The notes: generated by a model not told the origin, from the letters alone. DNA of 64,000 nucleotides from Candidatus Hydrogenedentota bacterium (GCA_019637335.1 JAHBVV010000026.1:37861-101860), one strand, 5' to 3'. Shown: positions 45,191 to 54,236, numbered from the stretch's first letter. Made by a program: numbers and translations.

Positions 45191-46144
45191 ATGAACGACC
45201 CATTTACCGATCACGACACCCAGGACCCGGCGGACGCGCTCGGCGCGGACGCGACGATGTTCCTCAATCCCGCCGATCTCGGCCCGGCGCGCCAGGCGCA
45301 GGCGAAAGCCAGCCTCATCGTGCTTGCGGGATGGGAAATCGGCAAGGAAATCGAGGTCGGGGCCGCGTCCATGATCCTCGGCCGCTCGGTGGAGTGCGAT
45401 ACCTGCGTCAACGCCCCGTCGGTTTCGCGGCAGCATGCCCAGATCGACCTGGTCGAAGAAGGCGGCGAACGCTATTTCCGGGTGACCGACCTCGGCAGCA
45501 GCAACGGCACGCACGTCAACAACACGCGCACGCCCTCGGCCCGCCTGCAAAATGGCGACAAAGTCAAGATGGGCGACGTGCTCTTCAAGTTTGTCCTCCA
45601 GGATGAAATCGACGCGCGCTTTCACCAGCATGTGCACCGCCTGATTCATTACGATCAGTTGACCGGACTCCTCGCCATGGACGCGTTCCGGCTCCGGCTG
45701 GACGAGGCGCTCCGCGCGGCGCGGCCGGGCGTGGCGTTCTGTCTCGCGATGACCGACCTGGACGGCCTGAAAAAAGTGAACGACACACACGGGCACCTGG
45801 CGGGCCGCATGGTCGTGGGCGCGATGGGCCGGATTATCCGCGAATCCGTCCGCGCGACGGACTACGCCGGCCTGTACGGCGGCGACGAGGGCATCATCCT
45901 GTTCCCCGATACGGCCCTTGCCGAAGCGGCGGCCATCGCGGAGAAGCTTCGCGCGAGCATCGAATCCTATTCCTTTGAATACGATGGCAAGCCCATCCGC
46001 GTCACGATTAGCCAGGGGCTCGCCGAGTTTCCGGCCCACGGGCGCACGCCCGAAGCCCTGATCGCCTCCGCCGACCGCGCCCTGTACGCGGCCAAGGCGG
46101 CCGGGCGCAACTGCGTGCGCCTGGCGCCGCCCGCCGAGGGCTGA
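45191..46144 (+). CDS. FHA-GGDEF diguanylate cyclase-like signalling protein
   Basis: A 317-residue soluble protein. FHA domain at about 42-135 (MILGRSVECDTCV, SVSRQHAQI, VTDLGSSNGTHVN) binds phosphothreonine peptides. GGDEF domain at 150-310: DQLTGLLAMDAFRLRL, metal Asp189 in MTDLDGLKKVNDTHGH, active-site GGDEG (230-234) with Gly replacing Phe, and an RxxD inhibitory site (RATD, 221-224) five residues before it. Expected to make c-di-GMP if the variant motif is active. The phosphothreonine input could link it to the kinase 2.5 kb away. The next gene begins four bases after its stop. Confidence 0.9.
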   Translation: MNDPFTDHDTQDPADALGADATMFLNPADLGPARQAQAKASLIVLAGWEIGKEIEVGAASMILGRSVECDTCVNAPSVSRQHAQIDLVEEGGERYFRVTDLGSSNGTHVNNTRTPSARLQNGDKVKMGDVLFKFVLQDEIDARFHQHVHRLIHYDQLTGLLAMDAFRLRLDEALRAARPGVAFCLAMTDLDGLKKVNDTHGHLAGRMVVGAMGRIIRESVRATDYAGLYGGDEGIILFPDTALAEAAAIAEKLRASIESYSFEYDGKPIRVTISQGLAEFPAHGRTPEALIASADRALYAAKAAGRNCVRLAPPAEG

Positions 46145-46148
46145 CGCG

Positions 46149-46946
46149 GTGTCTGGCGACGCCCGTCCTCCCCTTGTTACGCTGACCACGGACTTCGGCA
46201 CCCGCGACCCGTGGGTCGCGGCCATGAAGGGCGTGATCCACCGCATCAATCCGGCGGCGCGTATCGAGGACCTCACCCACGGCATCGGCGCGCAGAATGT
46301 CCTGGAAGGGGCGCTGTTCCTGGCGGGCGCCGTCCCGTACTTTCCCGAGGGCGTTATCCATGTCGTGGTCGTGGATCCGGGCGTTGGTTCCGACCGCAAG
46401 CCGCTGATCGCCGAATGCGCCGGACAGACGCTGGTGCTGCCCGATAATGGACTGCTCACGCTGCTTGACCGGCGGAGCACGGTTACGCGCGCGCACGTCA
46501 TTGAGAATCCCGCGTTCACGCTGCGCGATCCGAGTGCGACCTTCCATGGGCGCGATATCTTTGCCCCCGCCGCGGCCCACGCTTCGCTTGGCCGCCCGCT
46601 GGAGGAATTCGGCCCGGAAGCGGGCGATCCGCGGCGCATTGACATCCCCGAACCGCACACGGACGCGGAGGGCCAGATCCACGGCGTGATCATCCATCTG
46701 GACCGCTTCGGAAACTGCATCACGAACATCGGCCGCGACATGGCGCCGGAGGAGTCGGACTACCGCGTGCAGGTCGCCGCGAAAACGCTACCGCGCATTC
46801 ACCGTACCTACGGCGATGTGCCGCCGGGCGCGCTGGTTGCGCTCTTTGGCAGCTCGGGTTATCTGGAGATCGCGGTGTCGATGGAGAGCGCGGCGCGCGC
46901 GCTGCAACTGCGGCCCGGCGCGCCGGTGACGCTGTACCGTCCCTGA
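46149..46946 (+). CDS. SAM hydroxide adenosyltransferase (DUF62)
   Basis: A 265-residue protein of the fluorinase-related DUF62 family, which splits S-adenosylmethionine with water into adenosine and methionine. Motifs: LTTDFGTRDPWVAAMKGVI, DLTHGI, VVVDPGVGSDRKPLI, LPDNGLLTLL, FHGRDIFAPAAAHASLG, and IIHLDRFGNCITNI. GTG start four bases after the FHA-GGDEF gene, hence an operon. Physiological role in bacteria is unclear. Confidence 0.9.
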   Translation: MSGDARPPLVTLTTDFGTRDPWVAAMKGVIHRINPAARIEDLTHGIGAQNVLEGALFLAGAVPYFPEGVIHVVVVDPGVGSDRKPLIAECAGQTLVLPDNGLLTLLDRRSTVTRAHVIENPAFTLRDPSATFHGRDIFAPAAAHASLGRPLEEFGPEAGDPRRIDIPEPHTDAEGQIHGVIIHLDRFGNCITNIGRDMAPEESDYRVQVAAKTLPRIHRTYGDVPPGALVALFGSSGYLEIAVSMESAARALQLRPGAPVTLYRP

Positions 46947-46976
46947 CGCGGGGGCGCAGAACCACGGGAGGCTGAC

Positions 46977-47681
46977 ATGCGGGTTATCATCACGGGCGCA
47001 AGCAAGGGCATTGGCCGGGGAATCGCCACCCGGCTCGCGGAGGCGGGCCATCAACTCGGCCTGCTGGCGAGGTCCGCGCCGGAGCTGAACTGCCTGCGGG
47101 AGGAACTGCCGGCGCACGGCGGCCCCCATGCCGTGGCGCCCTGCGATATTCGCGATCATGCCGCGACGGCCGCCGCCATGGACGCGCTCCTGGCGGAATT
47201 GGGCGGCGTGGACGCGCTCATCAACAACGCCGGCCTCGTGATACGCAAGAGCTGCTTTGAACTGAGCCTCGACGAATGGAACGCGCTGGTCGAGACGAAC
47301 GTCAACGGCCTCTTTTACGCCACCCGGGCCGTACTGGGCCCCATGCGCGAGCAGGGCTTCGGCCACCTCATCAACATCTCCTCCATCTCCGGGAAGTTTC
47401 CCCTGGCGGGCGGCAGCGCCTATGCGGCGACCAAGTACGCCTGCACCGGCTTCTCGCAGTCCCTGTTTCAGGAGGTGCGCGACTACGGCATCAAGGTCAC
47501 CACGATTTTTCCGGGGTCCGTAGATTCCGCCTCGCACCGGCACGACCCCGGAGCCGATCACGGTTGGAAAGTCACGCCGGAGGAAGTCGGACAGGCCTGC
47601 CTGGACGTCTTGAACACGCGCCAGGGCAACTGCGTCAGCGAGGTGGAGATCCGTCCCCTCGCGCGGCCGCCGAGGACCTGA
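46977..47681 (+). CDS. short-chain dehydrogenase/reductase
   Basis: A 234-residue classical SDR. Cofactor motif TGASKGIG (6-13), CDIRDH acidic loop, NNAGLV, catalytic Ser in NISSISGKFPLAGGSAYAATKYA with the YxxxK pair, and FPGSVDSASH after it. NADPH preference is suggested by the basic SKG..R region. Substrate unknown. Lies 30 bases after the SAM hydrolase and five bases before the DUF72 gene. Confidence 0.9.
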   Translation: MRVIITGASKGIGRGIATRLAEAGHQLGLLARSAPELNCLREELPAHGGPHAVAPCDIRDHAATAAAMDALLAELGGVDALINNAGLVIRKSCFELSLDEWNALVETNVNGLFYATRAVLGPMREQGFGHLINISSISGKFPLAGGSAYAATKYACTGFSQSLFQEVRDYGIKVTTIFPGSVDSASHRHDPGADHGWKVTPEEVGQACLDVLNTRQGNCVSEVEIRPLARPPRT

Positions 47682-47685
47682 GCCG

Positions 47686-48513
47686 ATGGCCTGGGACGCC
47701 GGATTGCTCCGTCTGGGGACGTGCAGCTGGACCGCGAAGGGCTGGGAGGAGGCCTTCTACCCGCCGGGCGTGAAGGCGGCGGACTATATCGCGCACTATG
47801 CGGAGCGATTTTCGACGGTGGAGATCGACGCGAGCTTCTACGGCGTGCCGCGCGACACGACCCTGATGAAATGGCAAGACGCGACCCCGCCGGGTTTCCT
47901 CTTCGCCGCCAAGGCCCCGAAGGAAATCACGCACGATCGCTTTCTCGTGGGGTGCGAGCCCGCACTGAAGCATTTTCTCACCGCCATGGAAATCCTGGGG
48001 GACAAGTGCGGGCCGCTGCTCTTCCAGTTTCCGTACTTCGCCCAGCGGACCGGCGTGGATATCAACCTGTTTCTTGAAAAGCTGGCGCTATTCCTGCCGT
48101 TGCTGCCGGAAAGCGGCTTTCAGTTCGCGGTCGAAGTGCGCAACAAGGCCTGGATCAGCGCGCCGCTGCTCGATCTCCTCGGGACGCACAACATTGCGCT
48201 CGCGCTGATTGACCACCCCTGGATGAGCCGTCCGAACATGTTGTTCCGACAGATTGATCTGCACACCGCGCCGTTCCTCTACATCCGCTGGCTCGGGGAC
48301 CGCTACGCGATCGAAAAAAAGACCAAGGTGTGGAAGGAAGTCGTTGTAAACCGCGACGAAGGCACGGGCGAGTGGATCCCCCCGATCCAGGCCGCCCTGG
48401 AGCGGCAATTGCGCGTCTACGGCTACGTCAACAACCACTACGGCGGCTACGCGCCCCACGATGTCGCCGTGCTCGAATCGGCCCTCGAACCCCACCTGCC
48501 CCGGCGCGTTTGA
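47686..48513 (+). CDS. DUF72 domain protein
   Basis: A 275-residue TIM-barrel-like protein of the DUF72 (YecE) family: LRLGTCSWTAKGWEEAFYP, FSTVEIDASFYGVPRDTTLMKW, FLFAAKAPKEITHDR, FQFAVEVRNKAW, and a C-terminal YVNNHYGGYAPHDVAVLE. Function is not established for the family. It is read as part of the FHA-GGDEF to DUF72 operon. Confidence 0.93.
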   Translation: MAWDAGLLRLGTCSWTAKGWEEAFYPPGVKAADYIAHYAERFSTVEIDASFYGVPRDTTLMKWQDATPPGFLFAAKAPKEITHDRFLVGCEPALKHFLTAMEILGDKCGPLLFQFPYFAQRTGVDINLFLEKLALFLPLLPESGFQFAVEVRNKAWISAPLLDLLGTHNIALALIDHPWMSRPNMLFRQIDLHTAPFLYIRWLGDRYAIEKKTKVWKEVVVNRDEGTGEWIPPIQAALERQLRVYGYVNNHYGGYAPHDVAVLESALEPHLPRRV

Positions 48514-48599
48514 TCCCTTTCACAAACATCGCCGGATCGCATCGGAGCCCCGCCGTGCGCTACCATGGCGGCCCCCTGCAACCAAAGGAAGTTACACCC

Positions 48600-49325
48600 T
48601 TGCACAACGGACTCTTTGTCACCGGCACGTCCACGGATGTCGGCAAGACCCTCGTCACCGCCGGTATCTTGCGCGCGCTGCGGCGCCGCGGGCTCGATAT
48701 CGTCACCATGAAACCTGTGCAGACGGGCGGCCTGCCCGGGCCGGATGGCCTCCTGGCGCCCGACCTGGAAGCGCACCTGAAGGCGGCGGGCATGGCAATC
48801 ACGCCCGAGCAGCGCGCCCTCATGAGCCCGTATGTCTACGAGCTGGCCTGCTCGCCCCACCTCGCCGGGCGCATGGCCGGGGCCTATCCCAGCATCGAGC
48901 ACTGCTGCGCCTGCGCGCGCCAGCTCGGGGAAACGCACCAGGGCGTGCTTATCGAGGGCGCGGGCGGCCTGCTCGTGCCGCTGGATGAGGACGAAACGCT
49001 GCTCAGCCTCATCATCCAGTTGCAGGTTCCCGTGCTGATCGTGGCCCATATCGGCCTGGGCACGGTAAATCACTGCCTGCTGACAATCGACGCGCTTCGC
49101 GAGGCGGAAGTGCCGATTGCCGGCGTGGTTTTCAACGCGGCCGCCCCCGTCGCCGGCGAGGACTTCATCGCGCGGGACAACCCGGATACCGTCGCCCGAT
49201 TTGGCGGCGTCGAGGTGTTGGGGAACATCCCGTGGCTGGGCGACCTGGAGGCGGATGGGGCCTGGGAGCGTTTCGAAGAGGGGCTGTCCGGCCTCCATAT
49301 CATCGAACATTATTTCCAAGGGTGA
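48600..49325 (+). CDS. bioD: dethiobiotin synthase
   Basis: A 241-residue ATP-dependent carboxylase closing the ureido ring of dethiobiotin. P-loop GTSTDVGKT (9-17), substrate Lys in TMKPVQTGG, second motif IEGAGGLLVPLDEDET, and LGTVNHCLLTIDALR. TTG start with AAGGAAG about eight bases upstream; the frame continues upstream into DUF72 but without homology. Its natural neighbours bioA and bioB follow in the same orientation, separated by inserted material. Confidence 0.93.
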   Translation: MHNGLFVTGTSTDVGKTLVTAGILRALRRRGLDIVTMKPVQTGGLPGPDGLLAPDLEAHLKAAGMAITPEQRALMSPYVYELACSPHLAGRMAGAYPSIEHCCACARQLGETHQGVLIEGAGGLLVPLDEDETLLSLIIQLQVPVLIVAHIGLGTVNHCLLTIDALREAEVPIAGVVFNAAAPVAGEDFIARDNPDTVARFGGVEVLGNIPWLGDLEADGAWERFEEGLSGLHIIEHYFQG

Positions 49326-49478
49326 GGGCCGTATGCGAGCGGAGGCCGCGCGTTTGATTGCGATCACGCTTCGGACTTGATAGGCTTGCGGCTGGAGGCG
49401 CGCGCCGGATCCGGCGCGGGCATGGGCGCGGAGCATTGCGCGATCACCGCGCCGCCCGGGAAAACAAGGAGACAGCCG

Positions 49479-50609
49479 ATGCTTCGGCGGCTTTATGTCC
49501 ACAATTTTCGAACGCTGGTGAATTTCAGCATCGAGTTTCAGGAGATGAACCTGTTTCTGGGGGGGAACGGTTCGGGCAAGAGCTCGGTCTTCGATGTGTT
49601 GTATAAGCTTCGAAACTTCCTGTCGGAGAGCAATCCGCGCGCCGATGAGGTCTTCCAATTCGAAGATATCACCCGATGGGATGGGGGTCAGCGCCACCAG
49701 CAATTTGAACTCACGCTCGAAGATGCCGCCGAAACGTATCAATACATGTTGCGTGTTGAGTATTCACCGCGAGAGAAGAAATGCCGGGTTGCCGCGGAGC
49801 AGCTTCTTCACCAGGGAAAATCGCTTTACAAATTTGCAACAGACGCCGAGGATCAGGCGCGCGCAAGGGTGTATCAGGACGATTACACTCCCGGAGGCGA
49901 GTTCCTGTTCGACAGGGCCCGCTCGGGGGTTGCCGCATTGCAGGAGCGCCCCGGCAGTTCGAAGCCGATGCGGTTTCGCGCATGCCTTCAGTCCCTTTTT
50001 GTCGTGAAGCTCGACATTTCCGCGGTATCCGCCGAAGCGCAGGGCGAAGATGAGATGCCGGTCCAGAACATGGCCAATTTTGCCGCCTGGTATCGCCACC
50101 TTTCACAGACCCGGCAAAGCCAGATCTTTGAGTTCACCGAGGGGCTGCGGGGGATTCTTCCGGGCTTCGACTCCATGAATCTCGTGTCAGCGGGCGAGTC
50201 GAAGCTGCTCAACGTCGAATTTCGCCGGGAAAATGGCGGCTCCGATTCGTACCGTTTCAGCGAGCTGTCGGACGGGCAGCGTACGCTCATTCTTCTGTAC
50301 GCGCTCCTGTATTGCCTGCCGCGCCAGGGCGCTGTGCTCTGCCTGGATGAACCCGAGAATTTCCTCGCGCTTCCCGAGATTCAGTTCTGGCTGGATTCCC
50401 TGGAGAGCCGGGTTCTGGACGGAAGCATGCAGGCCGTTTTGATTTCGCACCACCCGCGCCTCATAAATCTCCTTGCCGGAGACGCCGGCCAATGGTTTTA
50501 TCGCGAAGGCGCCGCGTCTCCGACGCGCATCGCGCCGGTAACGCTCGACAACAACGGCGGCCTTCCCGCGAGCAAGCTGGTGGAACTCGGGTGGCTGGTG
50601 AATGAGTAG
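49479..50609 (+). CDS. OLD/RecF-type AAA ATPase (candidate defence protein, gene 1)
   Basis: A 376-residue ABC-class ATPase of the AAA_15/AAA_21 type. N-terminal strand RRLYVHNFRTLVNFSIEF, Walker A GGNGSGKSS (28-36), signature SELSDGQRTL (261-270), Walker B AVLCLDEPENF (Asp290, Glu291), His-switch LISHHPRLI. The middle helical arm is short. AAGGAG seven bases before ATG fixes the start. It overlaps the next gene by eight bases. Such ATPases with a Toprim-type partner occur in anti-phage systems (OLD, PARIS). No restriction or integrase genes are adjacent. The pair sits between bioD and bioA. Confidence 0.85.
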   Translation: MLRRLYVHNFRTLVNFSIEFQEMNLFLGGNGSGKSSVFDVLYKLRNFLSESNPRADEVFQFEDITRWDGGQRHQQFELTLEDAAETYQYMLRVEYSPREKKCRVAAEQLLHQGKSLYKFATDAEDQARARVYQDDYTPGGEFLFDRARSGVAALQERPGSSKPMRFRACLQSLFVVKLDISAVSAEAQGEDEMPVQNMANFAAWYRHLSQTRQSQIFEFTEGLRGILPGFDSMNLVSAGESKLLNVEFRRENGGSDSYRFSELSDGQRTLILLYALLYCLPRQGAVLCLDEPENFLALPEIQFWLDSLESRVLDGSMQAVLISHHPRLINLLAGDAGQWFYREGAASPTRIAPVTLDNNGGLPASKLVELGWLVNE

Positions 50610-51138
50610 GCGCCGCCCGCAGATCATGATCCTCTGCGAGGACAAGGCGCATCTGCACTTCCTTAAGGGGTACTGTGCGCATGCGGGTTGGCGGGAACGC
50701 CAGATCATCTCGAAGGAGGCGTGTCCCCCGGCCGCACAATCGGCCGAGCAATGGGTTCGCCAGCGATACGGCGAAACGATGCGGACGCTCCGGAGCAGGC
50801 ACGGCCAGGGACGAAACGTAGTCTTGCTTGTCATGATCGATGGCGATCGCCACGACCCAAACGAGCGGAAGCGCCAGTTGGATCAGGAGTTTCTCCGTTC
50901 TCCCGGCGATCCCGTGGCAGTTTTTGTGCCGAAAAGAAACATTCAGACGTGGTTTGCCTATCTGGACGGGCAATATGCCGACGAGGACACGGATTACAAA
51001 CACCGTTACGATAAGCGCGCGCCGCATGGCCAGTTTGGCAAGCGCCTGTTTGACCGCTGCGCATCGGGGGAAACGGAACCGCTGCCGCCATCCCTGCGGG
51101 ACGCATGCGCTGAGTGGAGCCGGTTGCCGATATCGTAG
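50602..51138 (+). CDS. small Toprim-like protein coupled to the ATPase (candidate defence protein, gene 2)
   Basis: A 178-residue protein. IMILCEDKAHLHFLKGYC supplies an acidic residue (Glu13) after the first strand, and VVLLVMIDGDRHDPNER gives a DxD pair (Asp80, Asp82), the arrangement of Toprim nuclease/primase domains. FVPKRNIQTWFAYLDG resembles the segment after DxD in DUF4276/RloB-type proteins. The C-terminus is helical. Start lies inside the ATPase stop region, so translation is coupled. Probably a nuclease or effector controlled by the ATPase. Family assignment is by motif only. Confidence 0.7.
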   Translation: MSRRRPQIMILCEDKAHLHFLKGYCAHAGWRERQIISKEACPPAAQSAEQWVRQRYGETMRTLRSRHGQGRNVVLLVMIDGDRHDPNERKRQLDQEFLRSPGDPVAVFVPKRNIQTWFAYLDGQYADEDTDYKHRYDKRAPHGQFGKRLFDRCASGETEPLPPSLRDACAEWSRLPIS

Positions 51139-51402
51139 GCGGGAACACGGAGCGGCGCAATGCCTTTTCCTGGCCGGGGGGCCGATTCAGGCGGGGAATC
51201 ATAAACGTTTTGTAACACATTGGCTATCTGAAGTTGAGTAGCTGTTGAACCACGAATGGACACAGGGTAGCCTCAGGCGGCAACCGAATAAACTTGAACC
51301 GCGAATGACCACGAAAGAACGCGAATTATTTGGAGCTTCAAGGCGCGTCGATATTGACTGTAGTGGACTCGGGATTCCCGCTCTTCCGGCCCGAAGGGCC
51401 AA

Positions 51403-51568
51403 TGCAGCTTCGAGCCCTGGGCAACGCCCAGGGAAAAGCGTGGTGCAGTTTTTATTCGCCCTGAAAGGGCAGCGCAGTTCAGCGTACGAGCAAGAACTCC
51501 GCCGCCCTTTCTGGGCTTACAGGAATTTATTCGGTTAACCCCGGGCGTTGCCCGGGGCTCGAAGCTGC
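51403..51568. repeat. inverted repeat pair with hairpin ends
   Basis: GCAGCTTCGAGCCCTGGGCA with its CCTGGGC-AAC-GCCCAGG hairpin is matched in reverse complement at 51540-51568. The interior carries CCCTGAAAGGGC and CCCTTTCTGGGC hairpins. Confidence 0.7.
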
Positions 51569-51654
51569 CGTGCCCCTTTGGGGCGTCTTCTCAAGACTTC
51601 GCCGGTAGATGGGGCCGAATTTCGAAACCGCGTTTCGGCCACGTAACCTGATTT

Positions 51655-51961
51655 GTAACACTTTAGCGGAGTGAAGTTGGCTTGATTTCTCGACGACACA
51701 AACCAGCGCCACAACGGAAGTGCGGACCAATGGGAGCGCGGGCGGCCCGCCCGCATCGCGCCGAAGGCGCGAATCGGATACACGGCTGTGATCCGGGTCC
51801 AGTCGTCTCCCCGCTCAAAGGCGCCGATACTGCAAACACGCCATGCACCTCCGGTGCATTGCAGGCGGGGACGCCTGCGCTCCCAGCCTGGCGCGCTCTC
51901 GTCGTAGTATCTCGGCATGACAAGAATGAATTGGGGCTGCTTCGTATGGCTAACGTGCTAC
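51655..51961. mobile_element. 307-bp MITE-like element, copy 1
   Basis: Begins GTAACACTTTAGC and ends GCTAACGTGCTAC, an inverted repeat matching at 11 of 13 positions. Flanked by the 8-bp direct repeat CCTGATTT (51647-51654 and 51962-51969). The interior is a series of GC-rich hairpins and aligns along its whole length with copy 2. No coding capacity for a transposase. Confidence 0.85.
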
Positions 51962-52315
51962 CCTGATTTGAAAGAATGGATTGCCGCGTGACTTTCCAGT
52001 AAACTTGCCAAAACAACAACAAAATGACGGACAGTAGTACGAATAAAAAACCGATATTCAGTACATGAATCCGGCCTTTTCCCGGGCCCACAGCCAGGCA
52101 TCCAAGCAACAAGAGAGCTGATTGGGCGGACCTATGATCACTGGGTGCAGTTCTGATAGTACCGCGCCCAGACAATGGGGAAGTGAGAATAGTCTCGATT
52201 TCTTGCACTTCTCCGGAAACCCGCTATGATACGGGCTTTCAGCCCTGGCCAAAATCGCTGTCACTCTTCCTGGGCCTGCGGCCCAGGCTGATATGATCGG
52301 GCGCCTTCGGCGCTG

Positions 52316-52622
52316 GTAACACTTTAGCGGAATGACGTTAGCTTGATTTCTCGACGACACAAATCCGCGCCGCAACGGAGGTGCGGACCAATGGGAGCGC
52401 GGGCGGCCCGCCCGCATCGCGCCGCAGGCGCGAATCGGATAAGCGGCGCCAGTCCGGGTCCAATCGTCTCTCCGATGAGACGTTCCGATACTGCAGACAC
52501 GCCATGCACCTCCGGTGCATTGCAGGCGGGGCCGCCTGCGCTCCCAGCCTTGCGCACTCTCGTCGTAATATCGCGGCATGACAAAAAAGATCTGGCGCTA
52601 TTTCGTACGGCCAAAGTGTTAC
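52316..52622. mobile_element. 307-bp MITE-like element, copy 2
   Basis: Same length and sequence plan as copy 1. Ends GTAACACTTT and AAAGTGTTAC are perfect 10-bp inverted repeats. Flanked by a different 8-bp direct repeat, CGGCGCTG (52308-52315 and 52623-52630), showing insertion into a CGGCGCTG hairpin repeat. Confidence 0.9.
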
Positions 52623-52928
52623 CGGCGCTGAAGAAACGATATTCAGGGCCGAAGGCCTGTTTCAAACCAGCCTGGGCTATCGGCCCAGGCAAAGGGATCC
52701 AATAAGCGATGAGGGCTGAAGGCCCGCTTCATAGCGCGCGAAATTCATCGGTAATATCAGAACTGTACCCTTATCATTCCAGACCTGCCGCGTCTTCGAA
52801 CCCGGTCAATAGTCTCTCTTATTCGTGTGAATTTGTGTTCATTCGTGGTTGAAAATCTTCTGTACATAAAGCGGTTAAGCTGTTACAGAATTGCTGGTAG
52901 TGTTAATGTTAAACCATTGGAGTATTGA

Positions 52929-54236
52929 ATGAATCTCGCGGCATTGCGGCAAGTGGACAACAGGCATTTATGGCATCCCTACACCGACGCGGTCACCTTC
53001 GAGCAGGAGCCCTACACCTGCATTGAACGGGCCGAGGGCGTGTATCTCTATACGGCGGACGGGCGCAAACTCTATGACGGCATCGCGTCGTGGTGGGCGG
53101 TGAGCTTCGGCCACAGCCACCCGAAGATCATCTCGGCGGTGCGGGAGCAGGCGGGCGTCCTGCAGCACTGCATTCTCGGCAACATGTCCCATCCGAAGGC
53201 GGTGGAGCTCGCGCAACGGCTCGCCTACATAACCCCCGGCGATCTGAACTACAGCTATTTCGCCTGCGACGGATCGAGCGCCACCGAGGCCGCGCTGAAG
53301 ATGGCGGTGCAGTACTGGGCCTTCAACGGCAGGCCGGAAAAGACCCAGTTTGTCGGGCTGGAGGAGGGCTACCACGGCGACACGCTCGGGGCCATCGGCG
53401 CGGGGTATGTGTCGTGGTTTCACGAGCCCTACGCCGCCCTGGTGAAGCCCGCCCTGCGGGCGCCCTCGCCCTTCGCCCCGTGCAACAGTGGCGAACCCGA
53501 AGAGGAGGCCGCCGCGGATCGGGCGTTCGACGAGATGGAGCGCATCGTCCGCGAGAATCAGGATACCATCGCCGCCGTGATCGTGGAGCCGTTGTGCCAG
53601 GGCGCGGCGGGCATCCACATCTATCCGAAGTCCTATCTCCAACGGCTCCGCGTGTTGTGCGATGCGTGCGACGTCCTGTTGATCGCCGACGAGATCGCCG
53701 TGGGCTTCGCGCGGACCGGATCCATGTTCGCGTGCGAGGAGGCCGGAATTGTCCCGGATATCATGTGCCTGGGCAAGGCGTTGACGGCCGGCTACCTTCC
53801 GATGAGCGTGGCGGTGGCGTCGGACCGGGTTTTCGGGGCCTTCCGCCGGCCCGACGCGGCGGCGCGCATCTTCTTCGACGGGCACACGTATTGCGGCAAT
53901 CCAATCACCTCGGCCGCCGCGCTGGCGACGCTGGACCTCATGGAAGAGCTCGGCGTGCCGGCGTCCTGCGCACCCCGCTACGCGCAGCTGGCGGAGGGCA
54001 TGCGCCGGATCGGGGCCCTGCCGGGCGTCCGCTTTCAGAAGAGCCTCGGCCTGATCGGGATGTGTGAAATGGCCGCTGCTCCCCTGGCGCGCCGGGCCAG
54101 TCTCAAGGCGAACGAGCTGGGGCTCTTCATCCGCCCGCTGGGCGCCTCGCTTTATCTCTGGCCGCCGCTCACCAGCACGGAAGCGGAGCTGGGCGCGATG
54201 ATCGAACTGCTGGAACAGGCCATACGCGCCGCGTAG
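52929..54236 (+). CDS. bioA: adenosylmethionine-8-amino-7-oxononanoate transaminase
   Basis: A 435-residue PLP aminotransferase that converts KAPA to DAPA using SAM. Signature HLWHPYTDAVTFEQEP at the start, DGIASWWAVSFGHSHPKI, FACDGSSATEAALKMA, Asp254 in LIADEIAVGFARTGSMF, Schiff-base Lys283 in CLGKALTAGYLPMS, and DGHTYCGNPITSAAAL. Full length. GGAG seven bases before ATG. It would be followed directly by bioB without the IS. Confidence 0.95.
   Translation: MNLAALRQVDNRHLWHPYTDAVTFEQEPYTCIERAEGVYLYTADGRKLYDGIASWWAVSFGHSHPKIISAVREQAGVLQHCILGNMSHPKAVELAQRLAYITPGDLNYSYFACDGSSATEAALKMAVQYWAFNGRPEKTQFVGLEEGYHGDTLGAIGAGYVSWFHEPYAALVKPALRAPSPFAPCNSGEPEEEAAADRAFDEMERIVRENQDTIAAVIVEPLCQGAAGIHIYPKSYLQRLRVLCDACDVLLIADEIAVGFARTGSMFACEEAGIVPDIMCLGKALTAGYLPMSVAVASDRVFGAFRRPDAAARIFFDGHTYCGNPITSAAALATLDLMEELGVPASCAPRYAQLAEGMRRIGALPGVRFQKSLGLIGMCEMAAAPLARRASLKANELGLFIRPLGASLYLWPPLTSTEAELGAMIELLEQAIRAA

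Larger units (their letters stand above)
51139..52928. other. 1.8-kb repeat field between the ATPase/Toprim pair and bioA
   Basis: No believable gene. It holds ACCACGAA-type short repeats (51245-51335 and, inverted, 52826-52850), an inverted repeat pair (51403-51568), two 307-bp MITE-like elements, and hairpin arrays such as TGGGCCTGCGGCCCAGGCT (52271-52289) and its relative at 52671-52689. The bioA leader ends in TTGGAG seven bases before its ATG. Frames of 90-180 codons inside the repeats are duplicated with the repeats and read on both strands, so they are not genes. Confidence 0.7.

Noticed and set aside
51535..52705. Open frames of 90-180 codons on both strands within the 51.5-52.7 kb region, giving similar hypothetical proteins
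   Set aside because: They are read from the two MITE copies and related hairpin DNA; similarity follows the repeat in all frames, with no ribosome sites or domains.
51139..52928. Repeat field as a CRISPR array
   Set aside because: Repeats are long, hairpin-rich, unevenly spaced and dispersed over the window; no regular spacers and no cas genes.
52860..52928. Possible BirA-type operator or riboswitch before bioA (GTTAATGTTAAACC)
   Set aside because: The sequence has no inverted-repeat partner at the required spacing and does not match a known operator.
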